Shown: positions 32,822 to 41,818, counted from the first letter of the stretch. The stretch: DNA of 64,000 bases from Cupriavidus sp. BIS7 (GCF_000292345.1 NZ_ALOU01000040.1:62001-126000); one strand, 5' to 3'. Program-made: numbers and translations. Notes: a model not told the origin generated them from the sequence alone.

Positions 32822-34267
32822 CTACTCGGGCTGGTTGCGTGCGTCGAGCAGATCGGAAAGGCTTTTCGGCGCCGGTGTCAGCGGCTGCCGATGCTGGGTC
32901 CAGCCCATCTGGCGTGATGGCGTCAGCACGCGCAGGCGCGTGGCGGCCCAGCGGAATAGGCGATAGGTGGCAGGATGCGCGAACGCGCCGCTCCAGAAGC
33001 GCCAGACCAGATGCTCGCGGCGGCTGAATTTCGCGCCCTGGCCCTTGAGCGGATGCGGTACGGCTTCATCGGGATCTCGGTTTGCTTCGGTGCGCAGCCG
33101 CACAAGCAACTGCGGAATCGGAATGCGCACGGGGCACACCTCGCCGCAGGCACCGCACAGGCTCGAAGCCGTCGGCAAATCGGCCGTGGCGTCCAGGCCA
33201 AGCAGATGCGGCGAGATGATCTTGCCGATTGGCCCCGGATACGTCGTGCCATAGGCGTGGCCGCCGATGCGTGTGTAGACCGGGCAGTGGTTCATGCACG
33301 CGCCGCAACGGATGCATTGCAGCGTGGCGCGCAGCTGTTCGTCCGCGTAGGCCTGGCTGCGGCCGTTGTCGAGCAGCACCAGGTGAACTTCGCGCGGCCC
33401 ATCGCGTTCGCCATGCTTGCGCGGACCCGAGATCAGGTTGAAGTAGGTGGTGATCGGCTGCCCGGTTGCGGAGCGCGTCAGCAGGCTGGACAGCGGCACG
33501 ATATGCGACAGCTTCGCCACCACCTTCTCCATGCCCATGATCGCGATATGCACGTCGGGCACCGTGGTGGAAAGGCGGCCGTTGCCTTCGTTCTCGACGA
33601 GCCACAGCGTGCCGGTGTCGGCCGCGGCGAAATTGACGCCGGACAGGCCGATATCGGCCTCCACAAACTCCTGGCGCAGCGCGCGGCGGCCGGTCTGGAT
33701 CAGCGCATCGACATCCTCGGTGTACGGGGTGTCCGGTATGTGCTGCTCGAACAGCGTCGCAATATCGGCCTTGGTCTTGTGGATCGCCGGCATCACGATG
33801 TGCGATGGCTTCTCGCCGGCCAGCTGGACGATGTACTCGCCCATGTCTGACTCGATGCAGTCAATGCCGCGTTCCGCGAGGTAATGGTTGAGTTCCATTT
33901 CCTCGCTGGCCATCGACTTGCCCTTGATCACGCGCCGCGCGGCACGGGACTGCGCGATGCGCAGGATGGTCGCGTTCGCCTCGTCGGCGGTCTCGGCCCA
34001 GTGGACATGCACGCCGGCCGCCGTGAGCCTGTCTTCAAGCTCGACCAGCAGGTCGGGCAGGTTGGCCAGTGCGTGCTGTCGGATCGCTTCGCCAAGATCG
34101 CGCAGATGCTCAAGCTCGTCGCCATCGGGAAACTGCACGGCGCGCTTCTGCTGCAGGAAATCCATGGCGCCACGGAAGCTCTTGCGCAGCTTGGGGTCGT
34201 CGAGCGCGGCGCGCGCGCGGGCGCGAAAGTCCTCGGATGGAACGAAGTGCAGCGGTTGCTGGTTCAT
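32822..34267 (-). CDS. lutB: L-lactate dehydrogenase iron-sulfur subunit LutB
   Basis: Ferredoxin-like subunit of the LutABC L-lactate oxidation complex, 481 aa. The N-terminal two thirds are the LUD domain ([54 protein letters not shown]). Two 4Fe-4S motifs follow: [14 protein letters not shown] and [13 protein letters not shown]. The ATG overlaps the lutC stop as ATGA. The complex oxidises L-lactate to pyruvate without the flavoprotein LldD. Confidence 0.95.
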   Translation of the reverse strand: MNQQPLHFVPSEDFRARARAALDDPKLRKSFRGAMDFLQQKRAVQFPDGDELEHLRDLGEAIRQHALANLPDLLVELEDRLTAAGVHVHWAETADEANATILRIAQSRAARRVIKGKSMASEEMELNHYLAERGIDCIESDMGEYIVQLAGEKPSHIVMPAIHKTKADIATLFEQHIPDTPYTEDVDALIQTGRRALRQEFVEADIGLSGVNFAAADTGTLWLVENEGNGRLSTTVPDVHIAIMGMEKVVAKLSHIVPLSSLLTRSATGQPITTYFNLISGPRKHGERDGPREVHLVLLDNGRSQAYADEQLRATLQCIRCGACMNHCPVYTRIGGHAYGTTYPGPIGKIISPHLLGLDATADLPTASSLCGACGEVCPVRIPIPQLLVRLRTEANRDPDEAVPHPLKGQGAKFSRREHLVWRFWSGAFAHPATYRLFRWAATRLRVLTPSRQMGWTQHRQPLTPAPKSLSDLLDARNQPE

Positions 34268-34974
34268 TGCGCGGCGTCTCCATCAGTCACGATCACTACC
34301 CAGAGCTGGCGCGGGCCATGCGCCCCATAGGCCAGCGTCTGCTGGATATCGGAGGTCTTGGACGGGCCGGAGACCATCACAAGGTTGGTGGGCATGCCGT
34401 CGGCCCATTGCTCGGCGCGTACGGCCGCATGCAGGTCGGGGTGCAGCGTCGACGCGTAGACCAGCGCGATATGCGTCGGCGGCACCAGCGACATCGTGCG
34501 CGGCGAGCCGGTATCGGGCGCCAGCACGAGTGTGCCGGTAGCGGCCAGGCCTGAACGGGCCACGGTGAAGCCGGCGTCGACGGTATCGAACAGCTCTGCT
34601 TTCCAGGTTTCCAGCGGACGTTCGAACCCCACCGTGTCGATGCCGGGCGGCAGCGCCCGCGCCAGCGCGGCGCCTTCGGGTCGATTGCGGTCCAGCAGCA
34701 GGCGGCGCACGCCTTCCTGCTGCAGCTTCTGGGCAACCCAAGCGGGCCAGCTGGCAGCGTTGGTGCAGATCACCTCGGCATGCGAAGCGGTCAGCGCGGT
34801 CTGCATCGACGCGACCATGGCGCCGATCGACGGCGCTTCGCCACGGCGCGCATCGAAATGGGTGTCGATGCGCTGGTCCAGCTTGCGGGTGTCGCCCGGC
34901 AAGCTGTTGCCAGAGGTCGGCACGGCGGCGCGCAGTCGTCCGAGCATGCGTTCACGTGCGCTCATCGTGGTCAT
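34264..34974 (-). CDS. lutC: lactate utilisation protein LutC
   Basis: LUD-domain (DUF162) subunit of the LutABC complex, 236 aa. Recognised by ARERMLGRLRAA at the start, GFTVARSGLAATGTLVL and PRTMSLVPPTHIALVYAS. Overlaps lutA and lutB by 4 bp each (ATGA), so all three are translationally coupled. A longer frame to 35196 lies inside lutA and is not used. Confidence 0.92.
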   Translation of the reverse strand: MTTMSARERMLGRLRAAVPTSGNSLPGDTRKLDQRIDTHFDARRGEAPSIGAMVASMQTALTASHAEVICTNAASWPAWVAQKLQQEGVRRLLLDRNRPEGAALARALPPGIDTVGFERPLETWKAELFDTVDAGFTVARSGLAATGTLVLAPDTGSPRTMSLVPPTHIALVYASTLHPDLHAAVRAEQWADGMPTNLVMVSGPSKTSDIQQTLAYGAHGPRQLWVVIVTDGDAAQ

Positions 34975-35747
34975 TGGGCACCTCCGGTACGGCGCCACAG
35001 GAACGAGGCCAGGTGCTCGACCGGTAACGGCGCGCCCGCATGGGCGGCGGCGTGGCCGATATTGAGCAGGCAGCCGCAATCGGCGGAAACGAGCCGGTCG
35101 CAGCCGGTGGCGCAGGCGGAAGCCACCTTGTCGCGCACCATCGCACCCGAAATATCGGCGTGCTTCAGCGAGAACGTGCCGCCAAAGCCACAGCACTCGG
35201 ATTCGCGCTCATGTTCGACACGCGTGACACCGGGCAGCGCATCGAGCAATGCGACGCCATGCGTGCGCGTACCCATTTCTCGACGCGCCGCGCATGACGT
35301 GTGCAGCACCACACGCTCGTGCCCGGCATTGCCAGCCGCCGTATCAAAGCGCACGTGGAGCACGTTCAGCAGGAATTCGGCCAGTTCATAGACGCGCGCG
35401 GCAAGGTCGTTGGCCAGCGCGGCGGCCTCGGGGTCGTCGGCGAACAGCGTGGGCCAGTGATGGCGCATCATGCCGGCGCACGAACCGGAAGGCACGATGA
35501 TCGGCCATGGCTCGCGGAACAGTTCCAGCTGCGCACGGGCCACCTTGCGTGCCTGCTCGGGGTTGCCGCTGCTGTAGGCGGGTTGGCCGCAGCAGCTCTG
35601 CCCGCGCGGAAAGTGCACGGTCAGGCCTTCGCGCTCAAGCAGGCGCACGGCATCGAGGCCGGCTTGCGGGACGAACAGGTCGACCAGACAGGTGCCAAAC
35701 AGGTACACCTGTTGCGGGATGGATGTGGGGTACTGCCTGGGTTGCAT
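34971..35747 (-). CDS. lutA: lactate utilisation protein LutA
   Basis: Cysteine-rich CCG-domain subunit of the LutABC complex, 258 aa. Two CCG repeats are seen: SCCGQPAYSSGNPEQAR and CCGFGGTFSLKHADISGAM, each closing a ligand set with upstream cysteines (YLFGTCLVDLF; HTSCAARRE). It receives electrons in lactate oxidation. GGAGA precedes the ATG at 35747. First gene of the operon; its promoter region carries an LldR-type operator. Confidence 0.94.
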   Translation of the reverse strand: MQPRQYPTSIPQQVYLFGTCLVDLFVPQAGLDAVRLLEREGLTVHFPRGQSCCGQPAYSSGNPEQARKVARAQLELFREPWPIIVPSGSCAGMMRHHWPTLFADDPEAAALANDLAARVYELAEFLLNVLHVRFDTAAGNAGHERVVLHTSCAARREMGTRTHGVALLDALPGVTRVEHERESECCGFGGTFSLKHADISGAMVRDKVASACATGCDRLVSADCGCLLNIGHAAAHAGAPLPVEHLASFLWRRTGGAQ

Positions 35748-35834
35748 TGTCTGTCTCCGGTAGGCGGCGCCGCCTGCTGGCAACGCGCTGCGAGATTTTT
35801 GAGCGCATAATTCCCGCTCTCGCGCCGGAGTACA

Positions 35835-35851
35835 AATTGGTTGGACCAATC
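35835..35851. promoter_or_regulatory. LldR/PdhR-type operator O1
   Basis: AATTGGTTGGACCAATC matches the FadR-subfamily operator AATTGGT-N3-ACCAATT at 13 of 14 fixed positions. It lies between lutA and the divergent regulator gene, 84 bp from the lutA start and 68 bp from the regulator start, so one site could control both. Confidence 0.8.
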
Positions 35852-35852
35852 G

Positions 35853-35885
35853 CCGGCCAATCACCGGCCAATCACCGGCCAATTG
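35853..35885. repeat. 11-bp tandem repeat CCGGCCAATCA
   Basis: Three tandem units (CCGGCCAATCA, CCGGCCAATCA, CCGGCCAATTG) directly after operator O1 and before the regulator start. Each carries GGCCAAT, close to the operator half-site ACCAAT, so the array may add weak regulator binding or alter promoter spacing. Confidence 0.7.
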
Positions 35886-35918
35886 CCGGCCGCGCCGGAT
35901 TTCAGAGGAAAGAGCCAG

Positions 35919-36617
35919 ATGGCGGCAGCCAATATGCGCAACCGCGTGGAAGACATCATGCGCAGGATGGAGACAGCGCTGCTGGACGGCACATGGCCCG
36001 TCGGCACGCGGCTGCCTGCCGAGCGGCTACTGGCCGAGCAGTACGATGTGTCGCGCAACACGATCCGTGAGGCAATCCAGCGGCTGGCCGCGCGCAACCT
36101 GCTGCAAAGCCGGAGAGGCGCGGGCGTATACGTGACCGACCAATTGCGCACCGGCATCGCCTCGCCATGGGGTCAGCTTGTGGCAGATCATCCCGCGCTG
36201 CGTGACGACATCCTCGAGTTTCGCCGTGTGCTGGAAGGCGCCACGGCCTACTTCGCGGCGCTACGCGCGGACGCCTCCGACCTCAAACGTATACGTGCGC
36301 TGCTCAAGGAACTGGAGCGCACGCGCAAGACGGATGACAAGCGCGCGGAGGCCGTCGCCGATGCAAAGCTGCACGATGCCATTGCGCAGGCGTCGCACAA
36401 CACGATGTTCCTGCATTTGCACACCAGCGTGATCGGCATGCTGCGCGAACACATCACGATCAACGGCACGGGCCTGCGCGAAGCGGACGAGGAGTCGTCG
36501 GACCTGCTGCTACGTCAGCACCGCACGCTGTGCGAGGCGATCCTGGCGCGCCGGCCGGAAGAAGCGCGCACGGCGATGCAGACGCATATCGACTTCGTAC
36601 GCAGCAAGGTCGACTGA
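35919..36617 (+). CDS. lldR: GntR/FadR-family regulator, LldR-like
   Basis: Regulator of 232 aa: winged helix (about 8-75) with LPAERLLAEQYDVSRNTIREAIQRLAARNLLQSRRGAGVYV, then a helical FCD effector domain (about 95-220) whose D..H..H metal-ligand positions fit DDILEFRRVLEG, LHDAIAQASHN and the later LLLRQHRTLCEAI. Divergent from lutACB-lldP, with a PdhR/LldR-type palindrome in the shared region and another just beyond its 3' end. It probably represses lactate use until lactate is present. The symbol rests on context. Confidence 0.85.
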   Translation: MAAANMRNRVEDIMRRMETALLDGTWPVGTRLPAERLLAEQYDVSRNTIREAIQRLAARNLLQSRRGAGVYVTDQLRTGIASPWGQLVADHPALRDDILEFRRVLEGATAYFAALRADASDLKRIRALLKELERTRKTDDKRAEAVADAKLHDAIAQASHNTMFLHLHTSVIGMLREHITINGTGLREADEESSDLLLRQHRTLCEAILARRPEEARTAMQTHIDFVRSKVD

Positions 36618-36727
36618 GGCCGTTTCAGAATGATTCTGGCGTCGTTGCGGGGCCTTGCCGTACTAGTTGTACTGTCTGCGGCCCCGCGCCTAGCCAGAAC
36701 CGCTTCGCTTCATTCTGAAACAGCCTC
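36616..36727. repeat. dispersed palindromic element, full copy B
   Basis: About 112 bp; arms GAGGCCGTTTCAGAATG and CATTCTGAAACAGCCTC pair at 16 of 17 positions, with nested TTCTGGC/GCCAGAA and GCGGGGCC/GGCCCCGC pairs. The core differs from copy A (16619-16731) at only a few bases. The left arm begins inside the TGA stop of the regulator gene. Confidence 0.87.
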
Positions 36728-36740
36728 CTAGGCCAACGCG

Positions 36741-36757
36741 TATTGGTCGTACCAATT
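36741..36757. promoter_or_regulatory. LldR/PdhR-type operator O2
   Basis: TATTGGTCGTACCAATT matches AATTGGT-N3-ACCAATT at 13 of 14 fixed positions. It is 124 bp past the regulator gene's stop and about 905 bp from O1, with no promoter of a downstream gene to serve (the next gene is convergent). Confidence 0.7.
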
Positions 36758-36801
36758 GCTGCGTATCACATCGCAATGGAATCAAGTACTTGGCGCGAGG
36801 C

Positions 36802-37884
36802 TCAAACGAGCTCGGCCAACGTCAATTCGCGCTTCACGTACGCATAGAAGATCGGGCCTGCGATCACGCCAGGTATACCGTACAGCGTCTCCATCACCAG
36901 CATCACGGTCAGCAGCTCCCATGCGGCGGCATGTATACGTGCGCCGATGATGCGTGCATTCAGGAAGTACTCGAGCTTGTGGATCACCACCAGGAACAGC
37001 AGTGACACCACGGCGATCGGCAGCGATATCGAGAGCGAGGCGATCACGATGGCCGTGTTCGAGATCAGGTTGCCAAGCACCGGCAGCAGCCCCACGATGA
37101 ATGTGATGGCCACCAGTGTCTTCGACAGTGGCAGGTGCTGCTGGAACAGCGGCAGCACCACCAGCAGGTAGATCGCGGTCAGCATCGTGTTGACGAGCGA
37201 GATCTGGATCTGCGCGAAGATGAACTGCGAAAACGCGGTCTGCAGCGTACGCGCCCGCTCGACCAGCGCATGAGCCAGCGGACGGCGATTCGGGCGGGAA
37301 ATGGCGCGGTACAGCGCAACCATCGCTCCGATGATGAGCCCGACGATGATATGCAACAGCGCGCGCAGGATGTCGGCGCCAAGCCGCTGGGCCATCTGGG
37401 CGTGCTCGCGCAAGGCCGAGATCAGCGTGGTGGCCAGTTCTTCGACGCCATTGGGCAGGTAGTCGCTAAGCCAGACCGGCAACTGGCTGCGCGAGCGGTC
37501 GATGATGTCTGCGGCATGGTCCAGCAGCCGGTCCAGCGTATTGCCGTCGCCAGTGACAAAGCGGACGAGCGCCCAGATGCCGACGGTCAGCACCAGCAGG
37601 ATGATGGCCGACAGGATAGCCACGGCCAGTGCATCGTGACGCGGATGCAGCCGCATCAGGCGCGGCGCCATTGCATCTACGAGCGAGTAGAGCAGCAGGC
37701 CGGCCAGCAGCGCGGCAACGAGGTTGGCGTGCATCACCAGCAGCAGGGCCCCTCCGGTCAGCACGAAAGACACCGCCTTGACGTTGAACCAGCCTGTCGG
37801 CGTCAGGTGGCGGATCGGCGAAGGCCTGGGGGCGCTGCCGGTTTCGGCGCGTTCTGTTGTCTGGTCGGTATCCAACTGCGGCAT
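36802..37884 (-). CDS. AI-2E family transporter (PerM-like permease)
   Basis: Inner-membrane protein of 360 aa with about eight membrane segments and the central hydrophilic loop typical of the AI-2E/PerM family. Family features are the ILRALLHIIVGLIIGAMVALYR helix, QFIFAQIQISLVNTMLTAIYLLVVLP, and LPVLGNLISNTAIVIASLSIS. Members export small molecules, or act as Na+/H+ antiporters; the true substrate here is unknown. The start at 37884 is preferred over 37977 because upstream residues are not family-like. Confidence 0.82.
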   Translation of the reverse strand: MPQLDTDQTTERAETGSAPRPSPIRHLTPTGWFNVKAVSFVLTGGALLLVMHANLVAALLAGLLLYSLVDAMAPRLMRLHPRHDALAVAILSAIILLVLTVGIWALVRFVTGDGNTLDRLLDHAADIIDRSRSQLPVWLSDYLPNGVEELATTLISALREHAQMAQRLGADILRALLHIIVGLIIGAMVALYRAISRPNRRPLAHALVERARTLQTAFSQFIFAQIQISLVNTMLTAIYLLVVLPLFQQHLPLSKTLVAITFIVGLLPVLGNLISNTAIVIASLSISLPIAVVSLLFLVVIHKLEYFLNARIIGARIHAAAWELLTVMLVMETLYGIPGVIAGPIFYAYVKRELTLAELV

Positions 37885-38035
37885 ATCTCGGCTGGGCGCG
37901 GGGCGTTGCGGAAATGAAGGAATCGCCCAGATTGTCGATGGCGCGCGTAACAATGGCAAGACAGCATGACGAGACAATCACCGCGGACGCCGCAGGCGTG
38001 AAACTTGCGTCGCTGGCCTATATTGAAGTTCCGAG

Positions 38036-38070
38036 AGGAGCGCGCAGAGCGCCCAGAGCGCCCAGAGGAG
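38036..38070. repeat. 9-bp tandem repeat next to the eutB ribosome site
   Basis: Three imperfect copies of AGCGCCCAG run directly into the AGGAG ribosome site of eutB. Copy-number change would alter the leader, not the reading frame. Confidence 0.6.
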
Positions 38071-38079
38071 ACCGCACGC

Positions 38080-39462
38080 ATGGCCTTTACGCACACCGTC
38101 GGCGCGCGCCGGCACGTATTCGCCGATCTGCGCACGCTGCTGGCCAGGGCCAGCCCTGCCCGGTCCGGCGACGCGCTGGCCGGGATCGCCGCCGCCAGCG
38201 AGGAAGAGCGCATGGCGGCTCGCATGGCACTGGCCGACATGCCGCTGGCGCATTGCCTGTCGGAGGCGCTGATTCCCTACGAGGACGACGAGGTCACCCG
38301 CCTGATCGTCGACAGCCACGATGCGCAGGCGTTTGCCGAGCTTTCAGGCCTGACCGTTGGCGCGTTCCGCGACTGGCTGCTGCGGTCCGAGACCGACACC
38401 GCCACGCTGGCGCGCGTGGCGCCCGGCATCACGCCGGAAATGGCGGCGGCTGTCAGCAAGCTGATGCGCAACCAGGACCTGGTGGCGGTGGCGCGCAAGT
38501 GCCGGGTGGTCACGCGCTTTCGCTGCACGATCGGGCTGCCCGGGAGGCTTGCGGTGCGGCTGCAGCCCAACCATCCCACCGATGACCGGCGCGGCATCGC
38601 CGCGTCGATTGTCGACGGGCTGCTCTACGGTTGCGGCGATGCCACCATCGGCGTCAATCCGGCTGGCGACAATCTTGGCTCGATCGTTGCTCTGCTGGAA
38701 CTGATCGACGAGATTCGCTGCCGATACGAGGTGCCGACGCAATCCTGCGTGCTGACCCACGTCACCAACACGCTGCGCGCGATGGAGCAGGGTGCGCCGG
38801 TCGACCTGGTGTTCCAGTCCGTGGCCGGCAGCCAGGCGGCCAACGAAGCATTCGGCATCTCGCTGGCGCTGCTTGACGAGGCACGGCAGGCAGCGCTGTC
38901 GCTGCGGCGCGGCACGCTGGGGCACAACGTGATGTACTTCGAGACCGGCCAGGGCAGCGCGCTGTCGGCCAATGCCCATCACGGCGTGGACCAGCAGACC
39001 ATGGAAGCGCGCGCCTACGCGGTGGCGCGCAGGTTCGAGCCGCTGCTGGTCAACACCGTGGTCGGATTCATCGGTCCCGAGTATCTCTACGACGGCAAGC
39101 AGATTATCCGGGCCGGGCTGGAGGACCATTTCTGCGGCAAGCTGCTGGGCGTGCCGATGGGCTGCGACGTCTGCTATACAAATCACGCGGAAGCCGACCA
39201 GGACGACATGGACACGCTGCTGACGCTGTTCGGCGTGGCGGGCGTCAACTTCATCATGGGCGTGCCGGGCGCCGACGACATCATGCTGAACTACCAGAGC
39301 ACGTCGTTCCACGATGCGCTGTATCTGCGCGAGATACTGGGCCTGCGGCCCGCACCCGAGTTCGAGCAGTGGCTGCAGAAGATGGGAATCGTCGATGCCG
39401 GCGGGCGGCTGCTGGAGGCGGGCACGCGCCAGGCGCTGCTGACCATGGCGGACACGCTTTGA
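38080..39462 (+). CDS. eutB: ethanolamine ammonia-lyase large subunit
   Basis: Coenzyme-B12-dependent lyase converting ethanolamine to acetaldehyde and ammonia; 460 aa, full family length. Conserved blocks include FRCTIGLPGRLAVRLQPNHPTDD, GVNPAGDNLGSIVALLELIDEI, VLTHVTNTLRAMEQGAPVDLVFQSVAGSQAANEAFGI, FETGQGSALSANAHHGVDQQTMEARAYAVAR and NHAEADQDDMDTLLTLFGVAGVNFIMGVPGADDIMLNYQSTSFHD. AGAGGAG precedes the ATG. Forms a two-gene operon with eutC; no microcompartment, eutA or eutH genes are present. Confidence 0.96.
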   Translation: MAFTHTVGARRHVFADLRTLLARASPARSGDALAGIAAASEEERMAARMALADMPLAHCLSEALIPYEDDEVTRLIVDSHDAQAFAELSGLTVGAFRDWLLRSETDTATLARVAPGITPEMAAAVSKLMRNQDLVAVARKCRVVTRFRCTIGLPGRLAVRLQPNHPTDDRRGIAASIVDGLLYGCGDATIGVNPAGDNLGSIVALLELIDEIRCRYEVPTQSCVLTHVTNTLRAMEQGAPVDLVFQSVAGSQAANEAFGISLALLDEARQAALSLRRGTLGHNVMYFETGQGSALSANAHHGVDQQTMEARAYAVARRFEPLLVNTVVGFIGPEYLYDGKQIIRAGLEDHFCGKLLGVPMGCDVCYTNHAEADQDDMDTLLTLFGVAGVNFIMGVPGADDIMLNYQSTSFHDALYLREILGLRPAPEFEQWLQKMGIVDAGGRLLEAGTRQALLTMADTL

Positions 39463-39478
39463 GCGGACAGGAGACGTC

Positions 39479-40264
39479 ATGCCGGACATACCTGCCAGAC
39501 CCGATGATCCATGGACACGCCTGCGCCAGTTCACGCGCGCCCGCGTCGCGATTGGCCGCACCGGCCATGCGCAGAAGACCGAAACGATTCTGGCGTTCGG
39601 ACTGGCTCACGCGCAGGCGCGCGATGCGGTGCACCTGCCGCTCGATGCCGCCGCACTGGAGGCGGCGCTGGACGCCGCGCTGCGCCAGGCAGGCCAGGCA
39701 GGACCTGAGGTTGTGCACGTGCATAGCGCCGCGCAGAATCGCGACCAGTACCTGCGCCGGCCGGACCTGGGGCGGCAGCTCGATGCAGACAGCCGTGCGC
39801 GGATCGTTGCGTCGGCGCCGCCGTGCGATGTGGTGTTCGTGATTGCCGATGGCCTGTCCGCCCTTGCCGCGCAGCGTCATGCGCTGCCGCTGCTGCAGGC
39901 CGTGCTGGCGCGTTTGCAGGGCTGGCAGGTCGGCCCGATCGTCATCGCGCGGCAGTCACGCGTGGCGTTGGGCGATGAAATTGGGGAGCGGCTTGGGGCG
40001 CGGCAGGTGGTGATGCTGATCGGCGAGCGCCCGGGGCTCAGCTCGCCGGACAGCCTTGGGGTCTACCTGACGTTCGATCCGCGCGTGGGGCGTACGGACG
40101 CCCAGCGCAACTGCATTTCCAACGTGCGGCCGGAGGGACTGTCCTACGCGGAAGCGGCCGATCGGCTCGTGTTCCTGATGCGGGGCGCGGTGGCGCTTGG
40201 CCGGTCCGGGGTAGACCTGAAAGACGACAGCGCCGCCGTGGCGGCGACGCTGCCGGGCCCCTGA
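39479..40264 (+). CDS. eutC: ethanolamine ammonia-lyase small subunit
   Basis: Small, B12-contacting subunit of ethanolamine ammonia-lyase, 261 aa. LRQFTRARVAIGRTGHAQKTETILAFGLAHAQARDAVH, VFVIADGLSALAAQRHALPLL, LIGERPGLSSPDSLGVYLTFDPRVGRTDAQRNCISNVRPEGLSYAEAADRL are diagnostic. Starts 16 bp after eutB. A hairpin (CCCCTGA/TCAGGGG, 40258-40276) overlaps the stop and can end this unit against the convergent YbaK-like gene. Confidence 0.95.
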   Translation: MPDIPARPDDPWTRLRQFTRARVAIGRTGHAQKTETILAFGLAHAQARDAVHLPLDAAALEAALDAALRQAGQAGPEVVHVHSAAQNRDQYLRRPDLGRQLDADSRARIVASAPPCDVVFVIADGLSALAAQRHALPLLQAVLARLQGWQVGPIVIARQSRVALGDEIGERLGARQVVMLIGERPGLSSPDSLGVYLTFDPRVGRTDAQRNCISNVRPEGLSYAEAADRLVFLMRGAVALGRSGVDLKDDSAAVAATLPGP

Positions 40265-40276
40265 TGCCATCAGGGG
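40258..40276. terminator. hairpin between convergent eutC and YbaK-like genes
   Basis: CCCCTGATG-C-CATCAGGGG is a near-perfect palindrome across the eutC stop; realistic stem is 7 bp with a 5-nt loop. No long U-run follows on either strand. Confidence 0.5.
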
Positions 40277-40296
40277 TTACATTCAAGGGTTACATC
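40271..40296. repeat. stop-codon tandem duplication (13-bp unit)
   Basis: CAGGGGTTACATT and CAAGGGTTACATC lie head to tail. On the minus strand each carries GTAA; the right-hand copy contains the TAA stop of the YbaK-like gene. Confidence 0.75.
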
Positions 40297-40763
40297 ATGC
40301 GGCGGGAGAAGTTGCCGCTTTCCGCATCGCTCATCAACGTCATGAACTGGTCGCGCGCCATGTGCACCAGCTCCATGTGGTCGCCAGCTTCGAACCAGAT
40401 TTCCGGCTCGCCCATCAGGCTTTCGTCCACATAGGTCTTCATGCCGTACGACATCGCGCAAGGCGGGATGGCGCCAAGGTCGCAATCCTTGAACACTTCG
40501 CGGATTTCATCCTCGTGCGCGAGCACCAGCTTGCGGCCCGTCATTTCGCAGATGGCTGACATCTGCAGGTGGTGACTCGAAGGAATCACAACCGCCACAT
40601 AGCCGCCTTCGTCCTCGAGCAACAAGGTCTTGGCCAGACGGTTTCCAGGTACATGGGCAGCCTGTGCAGTGGCCATGCTGCTGAGGCTGTAGGGGTGACG
40701 AATAATATCGAACTGGCTGTTCATTCGGCTGAGCCGGCCAGCCAGGGTGCCTGCCATTGCCAT
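40290..40763 (-). CDS. YbaK/aminoacyl-tRNA deacylase domain protein
   Basis: Single-domain YbaK/ProX-type protein of 157 aa, a family that removes mischarged amino acids from tRNA. Typical parts: HVPGNRLAKTLLLEDEGGYVAVVIPSSHHLQ (with the catalytic lysine in the AKTLLL stretch), LAHEDEIREVFKDCDLGAIPPCAMSYGMKTYVD and EIWFEAGDHMELVHMARDQFMTLM. Cytosolic. The specific tRNA cannot be read from sequence. Its stop lies in a 13-bp tandem duplication. Confidence 0.85.
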   Translation of the reverse strand: MAMAGTLAGRLSRMNSQFDIIRHPYSLSSMATAQAAHVPGNRLAKTLLLEDEGGYVAVVIPSSHHLQMSAICEMTGRKLVLAHEDEIREVFKDCDLGAIPPCAMSYGMKTYVDESLMGEPEIWFEAGDHMELVHMARDQFMTLMSDAESGNFSRRMM

Positions 40764-40796
40764 GATTGCCTTCCTTCCTACGCGCCCACGCGCAGT

Positions 40797-41741
40797 TTAG
40801 TCCCGAGTGTTCTCACTATAGGCACTGGCGGCGCGCACGTGAGGCCAGATCGCCTGCAACTCGGTTTTCAGGAAGGTCAGCAGGTAGCGCGTGGCCATGG
40901 TCTGGTAGCGGTTGGGCATCGTCAGCATGTACAGCCTGCTGCCGAACGCGCTGATGCGGTAGTTGTCCAGCAGCGATACCAGCGTGCCGGCCGCCAGTTC
41001 CGACCCAACCGCGTAGTAGGGCGAGATGCCGATGCCCAGTCCTCCGACCACGGCATCCTTGAGAAACGCAAAGTTTTCGGAAGTCAGCGTGGGTTCCAGT
41101 ACGACCTGCTCGCGCTCGACGGTGCCATGGCGCGTGCCCGACACCTTCAGCTTCTGCCCGATCGGCGATGCGCAAACGACGGCGTGTTCTGTCAGGTCGG
41201 CCAGTGCCGCAGGCCGCGTGCGGCCCGCCAGGTACGATGGTGCCGCGCAAATCACCCAGTCGACGGCGCCTATCTCGGTGGCGACGACTGAATCGGGCGG
41301 CGTGGAAATGATGCGCAGCGCCACTTCCACGTCTTCGGAGACGAGGTTGTGGATGCGGTTGTCGAACACGACGTCGAGCGTGATATCGGGATAGCGCTGC
41401 TTGAACTGCACCAGCAGCGGCGAGATCATCGAGTGACCCAGGCCGGTGGGTACCGACAGCCGCACATGGCCCTGCAGGCTCTTGCCCATGCTGCTGATCA
41501 GCGCATTGGCCGCGGCCACTTCGCCAAGGATGTTCCTGCCGTGCTCATAGAGCCCGGCGCCCACGGGTGTGGGCTCCACGTGCCGCGTGGTCCGGCGCAG
41601 CAACTGCACGCCCAACTCTTCTTCCAGCGCCTTGAGGTGGTAACTGACGTTGGCGCGCGTCATCTTGAGCTTGCGGGCGGCGGCGCTGAGATTGCCGGCG
41701 TCGACAATATCGACGAACAGGCGCAGGGCGTTGAGATCCAT
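40797..41741 (-). CDS. LysR family regulator
   Basis: LysR-type regulator of 314 aa: MDLNALRLFVDIVDAGNLSAAARKLKMTRANVSYHLKALEEELGVQLLRRTTRHVEPTPVG gives the helix-turn-helix and linker; the effector region contains VRLSVPTGLGHSMISPLL and GLGIGISPYYAV. It lies between the YbaK-like and kgtP genes, all on the minus strand; its target is not evident. Confidence 0.86.
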   Translation of the reverse strand: MDLNALRLFVDIVDAGNLSAAARKLKMTRANVSYHLKALEEELGVQLLRRTTRHVEPTPVGAGLYEHGRNILGEVAAANALISSMGKSLQGHVRLSVPTGLGHSMISPLLVQFKQRYPDITLDVVFDNRIHNLVSEDVEVALRIISTPPDSVVATEIGAVDWVICAAPSYLAGRTRPAALADLTEHAVVCASPIGQKLKVSGTRHGTVEREQVVLEPTLTSENFAFLKDAVVGGLGIGISPYYAVGSELAAGTLVSLLDNYRISAFGSRLYMLTMPNRYQTMATRYLLTFLKTELQAIWPHVRAASAYSENTRD

Positions 41742-41796
41742 GGCGATGGGGACGATGGGGCGATGCGGCGATGAGGCGGCGAGGGCGCAGGCAAAT

Positions 41797-41818
41797 GAAA
41801 AGGGGCCCGAAGGCCCCT
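41797..41818 (-). terminator. Rho-independent terminator of kgtP
   Basis: On the minus strand AGGGGCC-TTCG-GGCCCCT, a perfect 7-bp stem with a stable tetraloop, runs into TTTTC. Located 46 bp after the symporter gene. Confidence 0.82.

Noticed and set aside
35266-35282. Copy of the GTACCC-type short repeat inside lutA
   Set aside because: It encodes the conserved REMGTR segment of LutA, so the resemblance is coincidental.
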